In this document: in pieces, positions 30,741 to 38,462 of the stretch | Position numbering within the stretch: position 1 is the first letter of the stretch | How the letters are laid out: each line of letters begins with the position of its first letter | Assembly: GCA_002478505.1 (NCBI GenBank) | Contig: DLOP01000096.1 | Span: 1-38,462 of the forward strand | Length of the DNA: 38,462 nucleotides | Reading direction: 5' to 3' | Origin: Lachnospiraceae bacterium UBA7481 | Lineage (GTDB): Bacteria; Bacillota; Clostridia; Lachnospirales; Lachnospiraceae | Translations under genes and position numbers: made by a program | The notes under the pieces: model-generated | Told to the model about the DNA's origin: nothing | Database searches by the model: none | The model's input: only the letters and a program-made list of their open reading frames with translations

Positions 30741-32042
30741 ATGGAAATTAAACGGGATCGGTATGTTCAAAAGCTTATCGAATATATGTGGGATGGACAG
30801 GTCAAAGTCATTACCGGCATCCGCAGGTGCGGTAAGTCCTATCTGCTTCGCACGTTGTTCAAAAAGTATCTGTTGGATCAGGGCGTTTCCGATGCCCACA
30901 TCCTGACCTTTGAACTGGATCTGGCGAAGGACATCCGTTTCCGCAACCCGTTGGAGCTAGCAGGTCATGTCCGCAGCATAGTGGAAAACTGCAGCGGTCA
31001 ATTCTATCTCTTTGTCGATGAGATCCAGATGTCCGATGAAGTGCCGAATCCCTATCATAAAGAAGGCAAGGCAATTACCTTCTATGATGCCCTCAACGAT
31101 TTAAAAGCCCTGTCCAATCTGGATATTTATGTTACCGGAAGCAACTCCAAAATGTTGTCCAGTGATATCCTGACCGAATTCCGTGGACGCAGTGACGAGA
31201 TCCGAGTCCATCCTCTGAGTTTTGCGGAGTTTTATTCAGCCGTTAGCGGAGACAAGACAGATGCCTTTGAGAACTATGCCTTTTTTGGCGGTATGCCGCT
31301 CATCCTTTCCCGTCCCACGGATGAATCGAAGATGAATTATCTGCATTCCTTATTCTCAGAGGTCTATCTGAAAGACATCGTGGAACGTCAAAAAATAAAG
31401 CGGGAGGATGTGCTGGGCTCCATCCTCGATCTGTTGTGCTCCTCTGTCGGTTCGCTCACCAATCCCGCGAATGTGACGAATACCATAAATTCCAAGCAAA
31501 AACGTGCCGGCGAAAATATAGTGGCAAACAATACGGTAAAGTCTTACATGAATCTCCTCGCTGACGCATTTCTGTTCAGTGAATGTAAGCGCTGGGATGT
31601 GAAAGGCAAAAGTTACTTCGACTATCCCAATAAGTATTATTGTGAGGATATCGGGCTGAGGAATGCGCGAATCGGCTTTCGCCAGCAGGAAATGACCCAT
31701 ATCATGGAAAATATCATATATAACGAGCTGGTTATCCGCGGTTTTGCAGTAGATATTGGCATCGTAACCTCTGCTGAAAAGAACGGGAAAGGAAAACTCT
31801 CTCAGGTATCAAGAGAGATCGATTTCATTGCAACACTCGGCAGTAAAAAGGTCTATATTCAGTCCGCATACGCCCTTGGAACCGAGGAAAAAGCAGCAGC
31901 CGAAAACAAACCGTTCTCTCTCACCAATGACTCTTTTCCCAAGATGATTGTCCGGTATGATATCAGAAAGCGCTGGTATGACGAAAACGGCATATTAAAT
32001 ATCGGTCTGATCGATTTTCTATTGGATCATACGGTAATCTGA
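30741..32042 (+). CDS. AAA-type ATP-binding protein with DUF4143 domain (third copy)
   Basis: A 433-residue ATPase very similar in layout to the one at 19882: Walker A GIRRCGKS (residues 26-33), Walker B FYLFVDEIQM, sensor VTGSNSKMLSSD, and the DUF4143 core REIDFIATLGSKKVYIQSAY. As in the first copy, the nuclease ExK is replaced by Gln-Ser-Ala. ATG 30741 (MEIKRDRYVQ) is chosen because it aligns with the first copy's MIKRDFYLNR; upstream in-frame starts would lie at the predicted transcription start. Third-position GC is higher than in the first copy (many C-ending codons), hinting at separate acquisition. Function unknown. Confidence 0.85.
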   Translation: MEIKRDRYVQKLIEYMWDGQVKVITGIRRCGKSYLLRTLFKKYLLDQGVSDAHILTFELDLAKDIRFRNPLELAGHVRSIVENCSGQFYLFVDEIQMSDEVPNPYHKEGKAITFYDALNDLKALSNLDIYVTGSNSKMLSSDILTEFRGRSDEIRVHPLSFAEFYSAVSGDKTDAFENYAFFGGMPLILSRPTDESKMNYLHSLFSEVYLKDIVERQKIKREDVLGSILDLLCSSVGSLTNPANVTNTINSKQKRAGENIVANNTVKSYMNLLADAFLFSECKRWDVKGKSYFDYPNKYYCEDIGLRNARIGFRQQEMTHIMENIIYNELVIRGFAVDIGIVTSAEKNGKGKLSQVSREIDFIATLGSKKVYIQSAYALGTEEKAAAENKPFSLTNDSFPKMIVRYDIRKRWYDENGILNIGLIDFLLDHTVI

Positions 32043-32222
32043 AAAAGGTGGTGGAAAAATGCTTTCAAACCGGTATCTTGTATGTGCATCAAAATGATTC
32101 AGTGTTTCTGTATCTTCTCCTTTTACATCTCCATTGTAAAAATCTACAAACTCATTTTTACTGCCATCCATTGTAGATAACTTTTTTGTAATTGTACTCG
32201 AAAAATCGTCAATCATTTTCAA
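32019..32222 (-). CDS. Possible small ORF or remnant (67 residues)
   Basis: The 32043-32344 gap shows no plus-strand gene. On the minus strand, a 67-codon ORF encodes hydrophilic protein-like sequence (MKMIDDFSSTITKKL, then FYNGDVKGEDTETLNHFDAH) and overlaps the 3' end of the ATPase gene by 24 bases. No SD is visible, and the family is not recognised. It may be a remnant or chance. Confidence 0.25.
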   Translation of the reverse strand: MKMIDDFSSTITKKLSTMDGSKNEFVDFYNGDVKGEDTETLNHFDAHTRYRFESIFPPPFSDYRMIQ

Positions 32223-32294
32223 AAATCAGCAGTGTTACAGCCTAAAGACAATTATGAAACTGTAAGGTTTGTGAATATTTCAGATAAATCATGG

Positions 32295-32314
32295 CATTCT
32301 AATAAAATAGAATG
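32295..32314 (+). other. Hairpin in the ptsH leader
   Basis: A perfect 7-bp stem CATTCTA / TAGAATG with a six-base loop lies 30 bases before the ptsH start. Confidence 0.35.
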
Positions 32315-32344
32315 GATTCAAATATCAAGGGAGACGTTTATATT

Positions 32345-32602
32345 ATGAAGCAGTTTGATTATGTGATTACAGATGAGATCGGCATACATGCAAGACCTGC
32401 GGGACAGCTTGCGAAGGAGGCAAAGAATTTTCAGTCGTCGATCAAGATTTCGATAGACGGCAAAGAGGCTAATGTAACAAAATTGATGGCAGTCATGGGA
32501 CTGGGTATTAAGAAGGGCAATACAGTGACGATTACGGCAGATGGTGCGGATGAGGAAGAAGCGATCGCGGCGATGGAAACATTTATGAAAAATAATTTAT
32601 AA
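32345..32602 (+). CDS. ptsH: HPr phosphocarrier protein of the PTS
   Basis: An 85-residue HPr that carries phosphate from enzyme I to the sugar-specific EII proteins. The ATG at 32345 is chosen because it places the active-site histidine at the canonical position 15 (EIGIHARPAGQLAKEA); an upstream ATG at 32312 would add 11 residues. The region that normally holds the HPr-kinase target Ser46 reads NVTKLMAVMGLG, with Lys at 46 and Thr at 45, so the classic regulatory serine is missing. Enzyme I follows 107 bp downstream on the same strand. Confidence 0.9.
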   Translation: MKQFDYVITDEIGIHARPAGQLAKEAKNFQSSIKISIDGKEANVTKLMAVMGLGIKKGNTVTITADGADEEEAIAAMETFMKNNL

Positions 32603-32709
32603 TCACAGATCCTTAAATAGTGGGTCGTTGTGATCTGTAGAAATTTATCCGGCAAAGTAAAGTATTGAATCAATTGATTTGAAATCTGGGAAAGTGAGCG
32701 TATTGTTTC

Positions 32710-34320
32710 ATGGAAACATGTAAGGGAACGAAGATATTTGACGGCATTGCAATCGGGAGTATCTTCTATTATAAGAAACATGAAAATAACGTCGAAAGAA
32801 AGCGGGTAGAGGATATCGATGCGGAGATCGCCCGATACGAAGAGGCGAAGAAAAAAGCCATAGAGCAGTTAAATGTGCTCCATGAAAAAGCGGTTGTAGA
32901 AGTGGGAGAAATCAACGCGCAGATCTTAGAAGTGCATGCCATGATGCTGGAGGATGATGATTATAATGATTCGATCCATAATCTGATTAAAAATCAGGGA
33001 ATCAATGCCGAATGTGCTGTTGCGACAACAGGGGACAATTTTTCTGAAATGTTTGCGAATATGGATGACGAATATTTTAAAGCGAGAAGCGTCGATGTAA
33101 AGGATATTTCGGAGCGTGTGATCAATGTACTGGGAGGCGGTCATGGCGCGGATGAGCTGAAGGAGCCATGTATCATCGCTGCCGAGGATCTGGCGCCCAG
33201 CGAGACGGTGCAGATGGATAAGTCCAAGCTTCTGGCATTTGTGACAAGGCATGGATCCACCAATTCCCATACGGCGATCCTTGCCAGGACTATGAGCATT
33301 CCGGCATTGATCAAGGTAGATATTAAGGAAGAGTGGAATCATAAGACGGCGATTGTAGACGGTTATACGGGGACGCTGATCATTGATCCGGATGCGGATA
33401 CCCTGATCTCTTATCGGGAGAAGCAGAAACGGGATGAGGAGCAGAAGCAGCTTTTGCTGGATCTTAAGGGCAAGGAAACCGTTACAAAGAGTGGACAAAA
33501 GGTGCACCTGTATGCAAATATTGGAAATGTGTCCGATCTGGGGGCAGTATTACAGAATGATGCAGCCGGCATCGGGCTGTTTCGGAGCGAATTTCTCTAT
33601 CTGGGGAAGAATACCTTTCCTACGGAGGAAGAACAGTTCTCGGCATATAAGCAGGTTGCGGAGACAATGGCAGGCAAACGTGTGATATTCCGGACGCTGG
33701 ATATCGGGGCGGACAAACAGGCAGATTATTTTCAGCTTGGAAAAGAGGAAAATCCTGCCATGGGTTACCGTGCGATACGGATCTGCTTAAGCGAGCCGGA
33801 GATCTTTAAGACGCAGCTTCGGGCAATGCTGCGTGCAAGCAATTATGGAAAGATCGCCATTATGTATCCCATGATCACGTCGGTGGATGAGATCAGGGAT
33901 ATCAAAAAGATTATGACGGAAGTTAAGGAAGAACTTTCTACATTAGGCGTACCATATGATGACGTAGAACAGGGGATTATGATCGAGACCCCTGCGGCAG
34001 CCATGATCAGCGATCTGCTGGCGAAGGAGGTTGATTTTTTCAGCATAGGTACCAATGATCTGACACAATATACCTTGGCAGTCGACCGGCAGAATAATCG
34101 GCTGGACCGGTTTTATAATCCGCATCATGAGGCGGTTCTCAGGATGATCCGTATGGTGGTGGACAATGCGCATAAAGAAGGCATTTGGGCAGGCATCTGC
34201 GGGGAACTGGGGGCGGATATGTCGTTGACGGATACATTTCTGAAGATGGGTGTGGATGAGCTTTCCGTGTCACCGGGTTTGATCCTGCCATTACGAAAAA
34301 AGATTCGGGATGCAGAATAA
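32710..34320 (+). CDS. ptsI: Phosphoenolpyruvate-protein phosphotransferase (PTS enzyme I)
   Basis: The 536-residue first enzyme of the phosphotransferase system; it autophosphorylates from PEP and passes phosphate to HPr. The N-terminal HPr-binding helical domain spans residues ~30-140. The active-site histidine is His187 in GSTNSHTAILART. The C-terminal PEP-binding barrel has GLFRSEFLYL, the RTLDIGADKQ loop, IGTNDLTQYTLAVDRQN and the catalytic Cys in GICGELGAD. Length is slightly below the 570-575 typical of the family because the C-terminus is short. ptsH lies just upstream, so both are probably co-expressed. Confidence 0.93.
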   Translation: METCKGTKIFDGIAIGSIFYYKKHENNVERKRVEDIDAEIARYEEAKKKAIEQLNVLHEKAVVEVGEINAQILEVHAMMLEDDDYNDSIHNLIKNQGINAECAVATTGDNFSEMFANMDDEYFKARSVDVKDISERVINVLGGGHGADELKEPCIIAAEDLAPSETVQMDKSKLLAFVTRHGSTNSHTAILARTMSIPALIKVDIKEEWNHKTAIVDGYTGTLIIDPDADTLISYREKQKRDEEQKQLLLDLKGKETVTKSGQKVHLYANIGNVSDLGAVLQNDAAGIGLFRSEFLYLGKNTFPTEEEQFSAYKQVAETMAGKRVIFRTLDIGADKQADYFQLGKEENPAMGYRAIRICLSEPEIFKTQLRAMLRASNYGKIAIMYPMITSVDEIRDIKKIMTEVKEELSTLGVPYDDVEQGIMIETPAAAMISDLLAKEVDFFSIGTNDLTQYTLAVDRQNNRLDRFYNPHHEAVLRMIRMVVDNAHKEGIWAGICGELGADMSLTDTFLKMGVDELSVSPGLILPLRKKIRDAE

Positions 34321-34354
34321 AAGGCATCCCTCTTATTTTTTAAAACCAATTAGC

Positions 34355-34382
34355 TTGTAAAAAGGGATAGGTATGGTATAAT
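34355..34382 (+). promoter_or_regulatory. Promoter of the esterase-like gene
   Basis: -35 TTGTAA (34355-34360), 16-bp spacer and consensus -10 TATAAT (34377-34382), about 50 bases before the TTG start. Confidence 0.6.
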
Positions 34383-34433
34383 TTATCCTAATCAGAGTTT
34401 CCTTAAGAATGATTTTAGAGAAGGTTTTAAGTA

Positions 34434-35141
34434 TTGACAGAACAGATTATAATAGAAGGACATAAACTCTGCCTCGTCGGCAGCAGTACCGCAGATATTG
34501 TTTTGGTCTGCCCGATGATGTCAGAGCAGTTACATAAAGCTGAGGAACATTGGCAAAGGATAAAAGAGCTGTCATCGGAAGAAGACTTTCTGTTTGCCGC
34601 CGTCGAGGTAAAGGATTGGAATGGGGAATTATCACCTTGGGGGCTGCATATAGAAGGAATAGGGGATTTCTCCGGAAAAGCGGAACAGATGCTTGACCTG
34701 ATCATAAAATACGGTATTCCTGCGATCCGTGATTTTACAAACAGGGGAGATTCCGCCGGTAAGCAAAAAATTCAGTTCATGATCGGCGGATATTCGCTGG
34801 CTGGATTGTTTGCGTTGTGGTCGATGTATCAAACGGATGTATTTTGCGGCGCTGCCAGCTGTTCCGGTTCGTTGTGGTATCCTAAGTTTATAGAATATGC
34901 GAGATCACATGATCTTCCGAAACAAAGCTTGATTTATCTTAGCCTTGGAACGAAAGAAGAAAAGGCAGGGCAGGCGGTATTTTCTAAGATTGGTGATGCA
35001 ACAAGAGAACTATATGCATATTATAAACAGTCAGAGGTAGTGAAAGAAACCATATTGAAATGGAATCCCGGAAATCATTTTAAGGATGTGGATGAACGGA
35101 TGGATAGAGGATTCGCTTGGCTGCTAAATAATAGCTGCTGA
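34434..35141 (+). CDS. Alpha/beta hydrolase, esterase-like
   Basis: A 235-residue hydrolase of the putative-esterase type. The nucleophile elbow is GGYSLAG (Ser121), with the following strand FCGAASCSGSLWYP and a probable catalytic His in WNPGNHFKDV near the C-terminus. It starts with TTG, supported by AGAAGG nine bases upstream; no in-frame ATG fits. There is no signal peptide, so it acts in the cytoplasm. The DUF3737 gene follows on the same strand 127 bp later, a pairing I recall from other Lachnospiraceae. Substrate unknown. Confidence 0.75.
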   Translation: MTEQIIIEGHKLCLVGSSTADIVLVCPMMSEQLHKAEEHWQRIKELSSEEDFLFAAVEVKDWNGELSPWGLHIEGIGDFSGKAEQMLDLIIKYGIPAIRDFTNRGDSAGKQKIQFMIGGYSLAGLFALWSMYQTDVFCGAASCSGSLWYPKFIEYARSHDLPKQSLIYLSLGTKEEKAGQAVFSKIGDATRELYAYYKQSEVVKETILKWNPGNHFKDVDERMDRGFAWLLNNSC

Positions 35142-35268
35142 AGTCGGCATTGGTTATTAAAACGAATATATTTGTTTTGCAATTATTGTGTCTGCGGCAG
35201 CATACAACAAAAAGCTTACGCTTTTCGTTATCAAGAATCGCAGGCTATGGAAAGGCAGAGTTATTAGT

Positions 35269-36114
35269 ATGAGAACAGTTATTGAGAACCGGCAGTTTGA
35301 TGAGGAAAGGGCATTATATAATTCACAGGGATGCGATATTATGCACTGTACGTTTGCGGGTCCTGCAGACGGGGAATCCGTATTGAAGGAATCCCGTGAT
35401 ATTGCGGTGAATGACTGCAGTTTTTCCCTGCGTTATCCGTTGTGGCATGTCAGAGGTTTTTCCATGAGATGCTCGACTATGGATGAAAAAACAAGGGCTG
35501 CCATTTGGTATGCGGACAATGGGGTGATCAGGGAGTGTAACCTAAACGGCATCAAAGCCATCCGTGAGTGTCATCAGATCGTACTGGAGGACTGTAGGAT
35601 TGTTTCGCTGGAATTTGGATGGAAGAGCAGTGATATTATACTAAAGGATTCAGAGATTGAGTCAGAATATATTTTTATGGATAGCAGGAATGTTAAACTG
35701 GAAAATGTTACGATGAAGGGCAAGTATTCTTTCCAGTATATGGAAAATCTGGAAATAACAAATTGTTTGTTGGATACCAAGGACGCTTTTTGGCATAGTA
35801 AGAATGTTACCGTTAAGGACAGTGTTGTAAAGGGGGAGTATCTCGCGTGGTTTTCGGAAGGTCTGACACTGATCAACTGCCGGATCATAGGGACACAGCC
35901 GCTTTGCTATTGCAAGGATCTGAAGCTGATAAACTGTACCATGGAGGACACAGATCTTTCGTTTGAGTATTCCGATGTGGAAGCGGATATAGTGGGTGAT
36001 GTGATATCCATCAAGAATCCCAGGAGTGGGAGGATCGTCGTGGACAGCGTCGGCGAGATCATCTGGGAGAATCCTGTCATGGAGTGCAAAGGAGAAGTAA
36101 TCATCAGGAAATGA
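35269..36114 (+). CDS. DUF3737 family protein (right-handed beta-helix-like repeats)
   Basis: A 281-residue protein recognised as DUF3737 by RTVIENRQFDEERALYNSQG, the central YPLWHVRGFSMR and WHSKNVTVKDSVVKGEYLAW. Short repeats of the form xNVKLENVTMKG and LKLINCTMEDT suggest a parallel beta-helix. Catalytic residues are not obvious and the function is unknown. The ATG at 35269 is chosen over upstream in-frame starts because the family sequence begins there and AAAGGCAG lies upstream. It is probably in an operon with the esterase-like gene. Confidence 0.82.
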   Translation: MRTVIENRQFDEERALYNSQGCDIMHCTFAGPADGESVLKESRDIAVNDCSFSLRYPLWHVRGFSMRCSTMDEKTRAAIWYADNGVIRECNLNGIKAIRECHQIVLEDCRIVSLEFGWKSSDIILKDSEIESEYIFMDSRNVKLENVTMKGKYSFQYMENLEITNCLLDTKDAFWHSKNVTVKDSVVKGEYLAWFSEGLTLINCRIIGTQPLCYCKDLKLINCTMEDTDLSFEYSDVEADIVGDVISIKNPRSGRIVVDSVGEIIWENPVMECKGEVIIRK

Positions 36115-36297
36115 TGTCTTTTTCACAAAATAATCATAAAATCAGATTAAAATTGCCAAATAATTACATATGATGATATTTTGTTTAATGTGCGGTGTTT
36201 CCTATTTTATAATAGTATAAATTATGTTAGATTAAATACAGGTAATATCACTTATCCATCACTTATATTACCAAAACATACAGAGAGGAGAAAAATT

Positions 36298-37923
36298 ATG
36301 CCACCAATTGTAGCAACATCTTTAACAACCATATTGCCGATCGCGGTGATCGTGATATTGATCTTTATAATAATGATGACCGGCTATGTAAAAGCTTCAC
36401 CGGATACCGCAATTATTATTTCGGGTCTTCGTAGAAACCCGAAGGTGCTGATCGGAAAAGCAGGAATCAAGATTCCGTTTCTGGAGCGAAAGGATGAATT
36501 GAATCTGCAGCTGATTTCTATCGATGTTAAAACATCCAATGCAGTGCCTACGGCAGATTATATCAATATTAATGTAGATGCAACAGTCAATGTCAAGATC
36601 AGCGACGAACATGAAAAACTTAAGCTTGCGGCGCAGAACTTTCTGAATAAGAATACGGATTATGTTGCCCATGTTGCAAGAGAGGTTCTGGAAGGAAATG
36701 TCCGTGAGATCGTCGGTAAGATGGCTTTAGAGGAAATGGTTTCCGACCGGCAGAAATTTGCCACACTCGTTAAGGAAAATGCGGAACCGGACCTGGCTGC
36801 TATGGGACTTGACATTGTCAGCTTCAATGTGCAGAACTTTGTTGACGGCAATGGCGTAATTGAAAACCTTGGTGTTGATAATATTGTTAAGATTCAGAAG
36901 AATGCTGCAATCTCCCGTGCGGAAAGTGAAAAGGATATTGCAAAGGCGCAGGCGATGGCGAGAAAAGAAGCCAATGATGCGCAGGTATCCAGTGAATTGG
37001 AGATTGCAAACGCGCAGGCAAGGGCACAGAAGGAGAAATCCATTGTGCTTGCCGTATCCGAGCGGGAAGCTCAGGAGGCAAAGATCAGCGCCGATACATT
37101 GATCGCACAGAAGGAAAATGAATTGGCGATCACAAGGGCGGAACTTCAAAAGGCAGCGGATACGAAGAAGGCGATCGCGGATGCGGCTTACCAGATCCAG
37201 AAGGAGACGGAGCGTAAGACCGTAGAGATCACAACAGCGGATGCCAATATTGCAAGACAGGAAAAAGAGATCCTTTTGAAGCAGAAAGAAGCCGAAGTAA
37301 TGGAAAAGGCTTTGGATGCGGAGATCAGAAAGAAAGCGGAAGCGGAGAAGTTCGCAAGACAGCAGAAAGCGGACGCCCAGCTGTATGAGATTCAGAGAAA
37401 TTCTGATGCGCAGCTCTTTGAACGCCAGAAGAATGCGGAAGCGGAGAAATTTGAGAGAGAGAAGGAAGCGGAAGCATTGAGGGCGACTGCGGAAGCTCAG
37501 AAATTTGCAATGGAGCAGGAAGGTGAAGGTATCCGCGCAAAAGGTTTGGCGGAGGCGGAGGCGATCCGCGCAAAGGCGCTGGCAGAGGCGGAAGGTATCG
37601 AGAAAAAAGCTCTTGCTATGCAGAAGATGAACGAAGCAGCGATTCTGGAGATGTACTTCAATGCGCTGCCTGACGTAGTGAAAAATGCGGCGACACCGCT
37701 TAACAATGTTGACCGTATTACGATGTACGGTGATGGGAATACTACAAAGCTGATGAAGGACGTCATGGGAACGGTTGTACAGGTAACTGATGGATTGAAG
37801 GAGTCCACAGGCGTTGATCTGTCAGCAGTACTTGCCGGCTTCCTTGGCGGTAAGGCTGCAAGTGTGGGTGTTTCCAAAACTGCCGGTGCGGGAGACGAAG
37901 CCGAGGACAAAACTACAGTATAA
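36298..37923 (+). CDS. Flotillin family (SPFH domain) membrane scaffold protein
   Basis: A 541-residue flotillin (FloT/YuaG-like). One N-terminal membrane segment (TILPIAVIVILIFIIMMTGY) leads to an SPFH/PHB domain (residues ~30-200, with ISIDVKTSNAVPTADYININ and FVDGNGVIENLG). A long Ala/Glu/Lys-rich coiled coil (residues ~205-450) and a Gly-rich C-terminal part follow. Flotillins organise functional membrane microdomains. AGAGAGGAG precedes the ATG at 36298; in-frame sequence upstream is not family-like. No NfeD partner gene is adjacent, unlike many flotillin operons. A strong terminator follows. Confidence 0.9.
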   Translation: MPPIVATSLTTILPIAVIVILIFIIMMTGYVKASPDTAIIISGLRRNPKVLIGKAGIKIPFLERKDELNLQLISIDVKTSNAVPTADYININVDATVNVKISDEHEKLKLAAQNFLNKNTDYVAHVAREVLEGNVREIVGKMALEEMVSDRQKFATLVKENAEPDLAAMGLDIVSFNVQNFVDGNGVIENLGVDNIVKIQKNAAISRAESEKDIAKAQAMARKEANDAQVSSELEIANAQARAQKEKSIVLAVSEREAQEAKISADTLIAQKENELAITRAELQKAADTKKAIADAAYQIQKETERKTVEITTADANIARQEKEILLKQKEAEVMEKALDAEIRKKAEAEKFARQQKADAQLYEIQRNSDAQLFERQKNAEAEKFEREKEAEALRATAEAQKFAMEQEGEGIRAKGLAEAEAIRAKALAEAEGIEKKALAMQKMNEAAILEMYFNALPDVVKNAATPLNNVDRITMYGDGNTTKLMKDVMGTVVQVTDGLKESTGVDLSAVLAGFLGGKAASVGVSKTAGAGDEAEDKTTV

Positions 37924-37940
37924 TGCTATAAAAGATCTAT

Positions 37941-38005
37941 AAAAACGCTGTCGCTTGAAACCTGTGAGTGGTATTGACAGGTTTCAATGCGTCGCAGCGT
38001 TTTTC
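37941..38005 (+). terminator. Long terminator after the flotillin gene
   Basis: Arms AAAAACGCTG..TTGAAACCTGT and ACAGGTTTCAA..CAGCGTTTTT pair over about 24 bases with a small internal bulge, closing an 11-base loop, and end in TTTTT. Confidence 0.85.
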
Positions 38006-38030
38006 TATTTCTAAGGAAAGGGGAATCCAT

Positions 38031-38444
38031 ATGTGGTTTATTTTGGCATTATTATCAGCAGTATTTGCAGCGTTGACCTCTATCTTGGCAAAGGTGGGCA
38101 TTGAAGGGGTCGGATCGAACCTTGCAACTGCCATACGGACATTTGTGGTATTGATTCTGGCGTGGGGAATGGTATTTCTTACGAAACAGCAGGGAGGGAT
38201 CTCAGAGATCAGCCGGAAAAGCTGGATATTTCTGATTTTGTCGGGATTGGCAACAGGAGCTTCCTGGTTGTGCTATTATAAAGCACTGCAGATTGGTGAA
38301 GCTTCCAAGGTAGTTCCGGTGGATAAGCTAAGCGTTGTGATTACGCTGATTTTAGCATTTATCTTCCTGCGCGAGCCGTTCACGGTAAAGTCAGCGATCG
38401 GGGCGGTATTGGTTGCCGCGGGGACGTTGGTGTTGGCACTTTAG
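38031..38444 (+). CDS. Single-domain EamA/DMT family transporter
   Basis: A 137-residue membrane protein with one EamA unit of four to five helices (FILALLSAVFAALTSILAK, ATAIRTFVVLILAWGMVF, WIFLILSGLATGASWLCYYK, AIGAVLVAAGTLVLAL). Conserved family phrases are KALQIGEASKVVPVDKLS and FLREPFT. Half-length EamA proteins must pair to make a full transporter and are common in Firmicutes. GGAAAGGGG precedes the ATG at 38031. The substrate is unknown. It is transcribed separately from flotillin because of the terminator at 37941. Confidence 0.88.
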   Translation: MWFILALLSAVFAALTSILAKVGIEGVGSNLATAIRTFVVLILAWGMVFLTKQQGGISEISRKSWIFLILSGLATGASWLCYYKALQIGEASKVVPVDKLSVVITLILAFIFLREPFTVKSAIGAVLVAAGTLVLAL

Positions 38445-38462
38445 ATTGAAAAATAAGCTTGA

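Overview
The window looks like a piece of a low-to-moderate GC Firmicute chromosome, most probably a gut Lachnospiraceae (Clostridia). Supporting signs are strong AGGAGG-type ribosome binding sites, sigma-A promoters with 17-bp spacers, intrinsic terminators, and families typical of that group (DUF6033, DUF6688, DUF3737, BspA-like LRR lipoprotein, GH120 xylosidase, ThrH, pyridoxamine kinase with a MocR regulator). No phage structural genes, intact transposase, rRNA or CRISPR array was seen. All family names come from recognition of the translated sequences; no database search was run.

Layout. 1-6 kb: thrH and a prolyl-tRNA-deacylase-like gene overlapping by one base, an Rpn-family PD-(D/E)XK protein, a divergent pyridoxamine kinase/MocR pair, and a GNAT acetyltransferase. 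6-12 kb: an AGE-family epimerase with a strong promoter, a tRNA-Arg(CCT) whose 3' half is duplicated about 1 kb downstream so that it brackets a MerR-type regulator, a stretch of decayed genes (lipoprotein remnant, minus-strand remnant), and a divergent MATE exporter/AraC regulator pair. 12-19 kb: a GH120 beta-xylosidase, an anchored cyclophilin-like protein, a TetR remnant, an aldo/keto reductase with two 4Fe-4S motifs, a broken membrane protein, an alpha/beta hydrolase and an unknown cysteine-rich membrane protein. 19-24.5 kb: the most rearranged part, with a methyltransferase, a 71-residue protein, an AAA/DUF4143 ATPase, degraded copies of the first two genes, a candidate type I toxin-antitoxin locus, a BspA-like LRR lipoprotein with near-identical repeats, and a second DUF4143 ATPase interrupted by a nonsense codon. 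A 30-bp direct repeat lies at both ends of the last portion. 24.5-32 kb: an orphan LytTR response regulator, a secreted-looking protein of unknown function, DUF6688, a lipoprotein, VanZ, a cupin, DUF6033 and a third DUF4143 ATPase. 32-38.4 kb: ptsH-ptsI (general PTS proteins), an esterase-like hydrolase next to DUF3737, a flotillin, and a single-domain EamA transporter.

The two best candidates for something undescribed are both read directly from the sequence. (1) At 21390-21616, a short mRNA with its own promoter and terminator encodes a 26-residue hydrophobic peptide; a convergent promoter inside that ORF drives a roughly 85-nt antisense RNA with its own terminator. (2) Matching pairs of a 14-bp direct repeat with a 20-bp period stand upstream of the LytTR regulator (24564-24597) and of the distant DUF6033 gene (29520-29553), which suggests one regulator controlling both. 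The tRNA-Arg 3' duplication around the MerR gene is a third strong structural signal.
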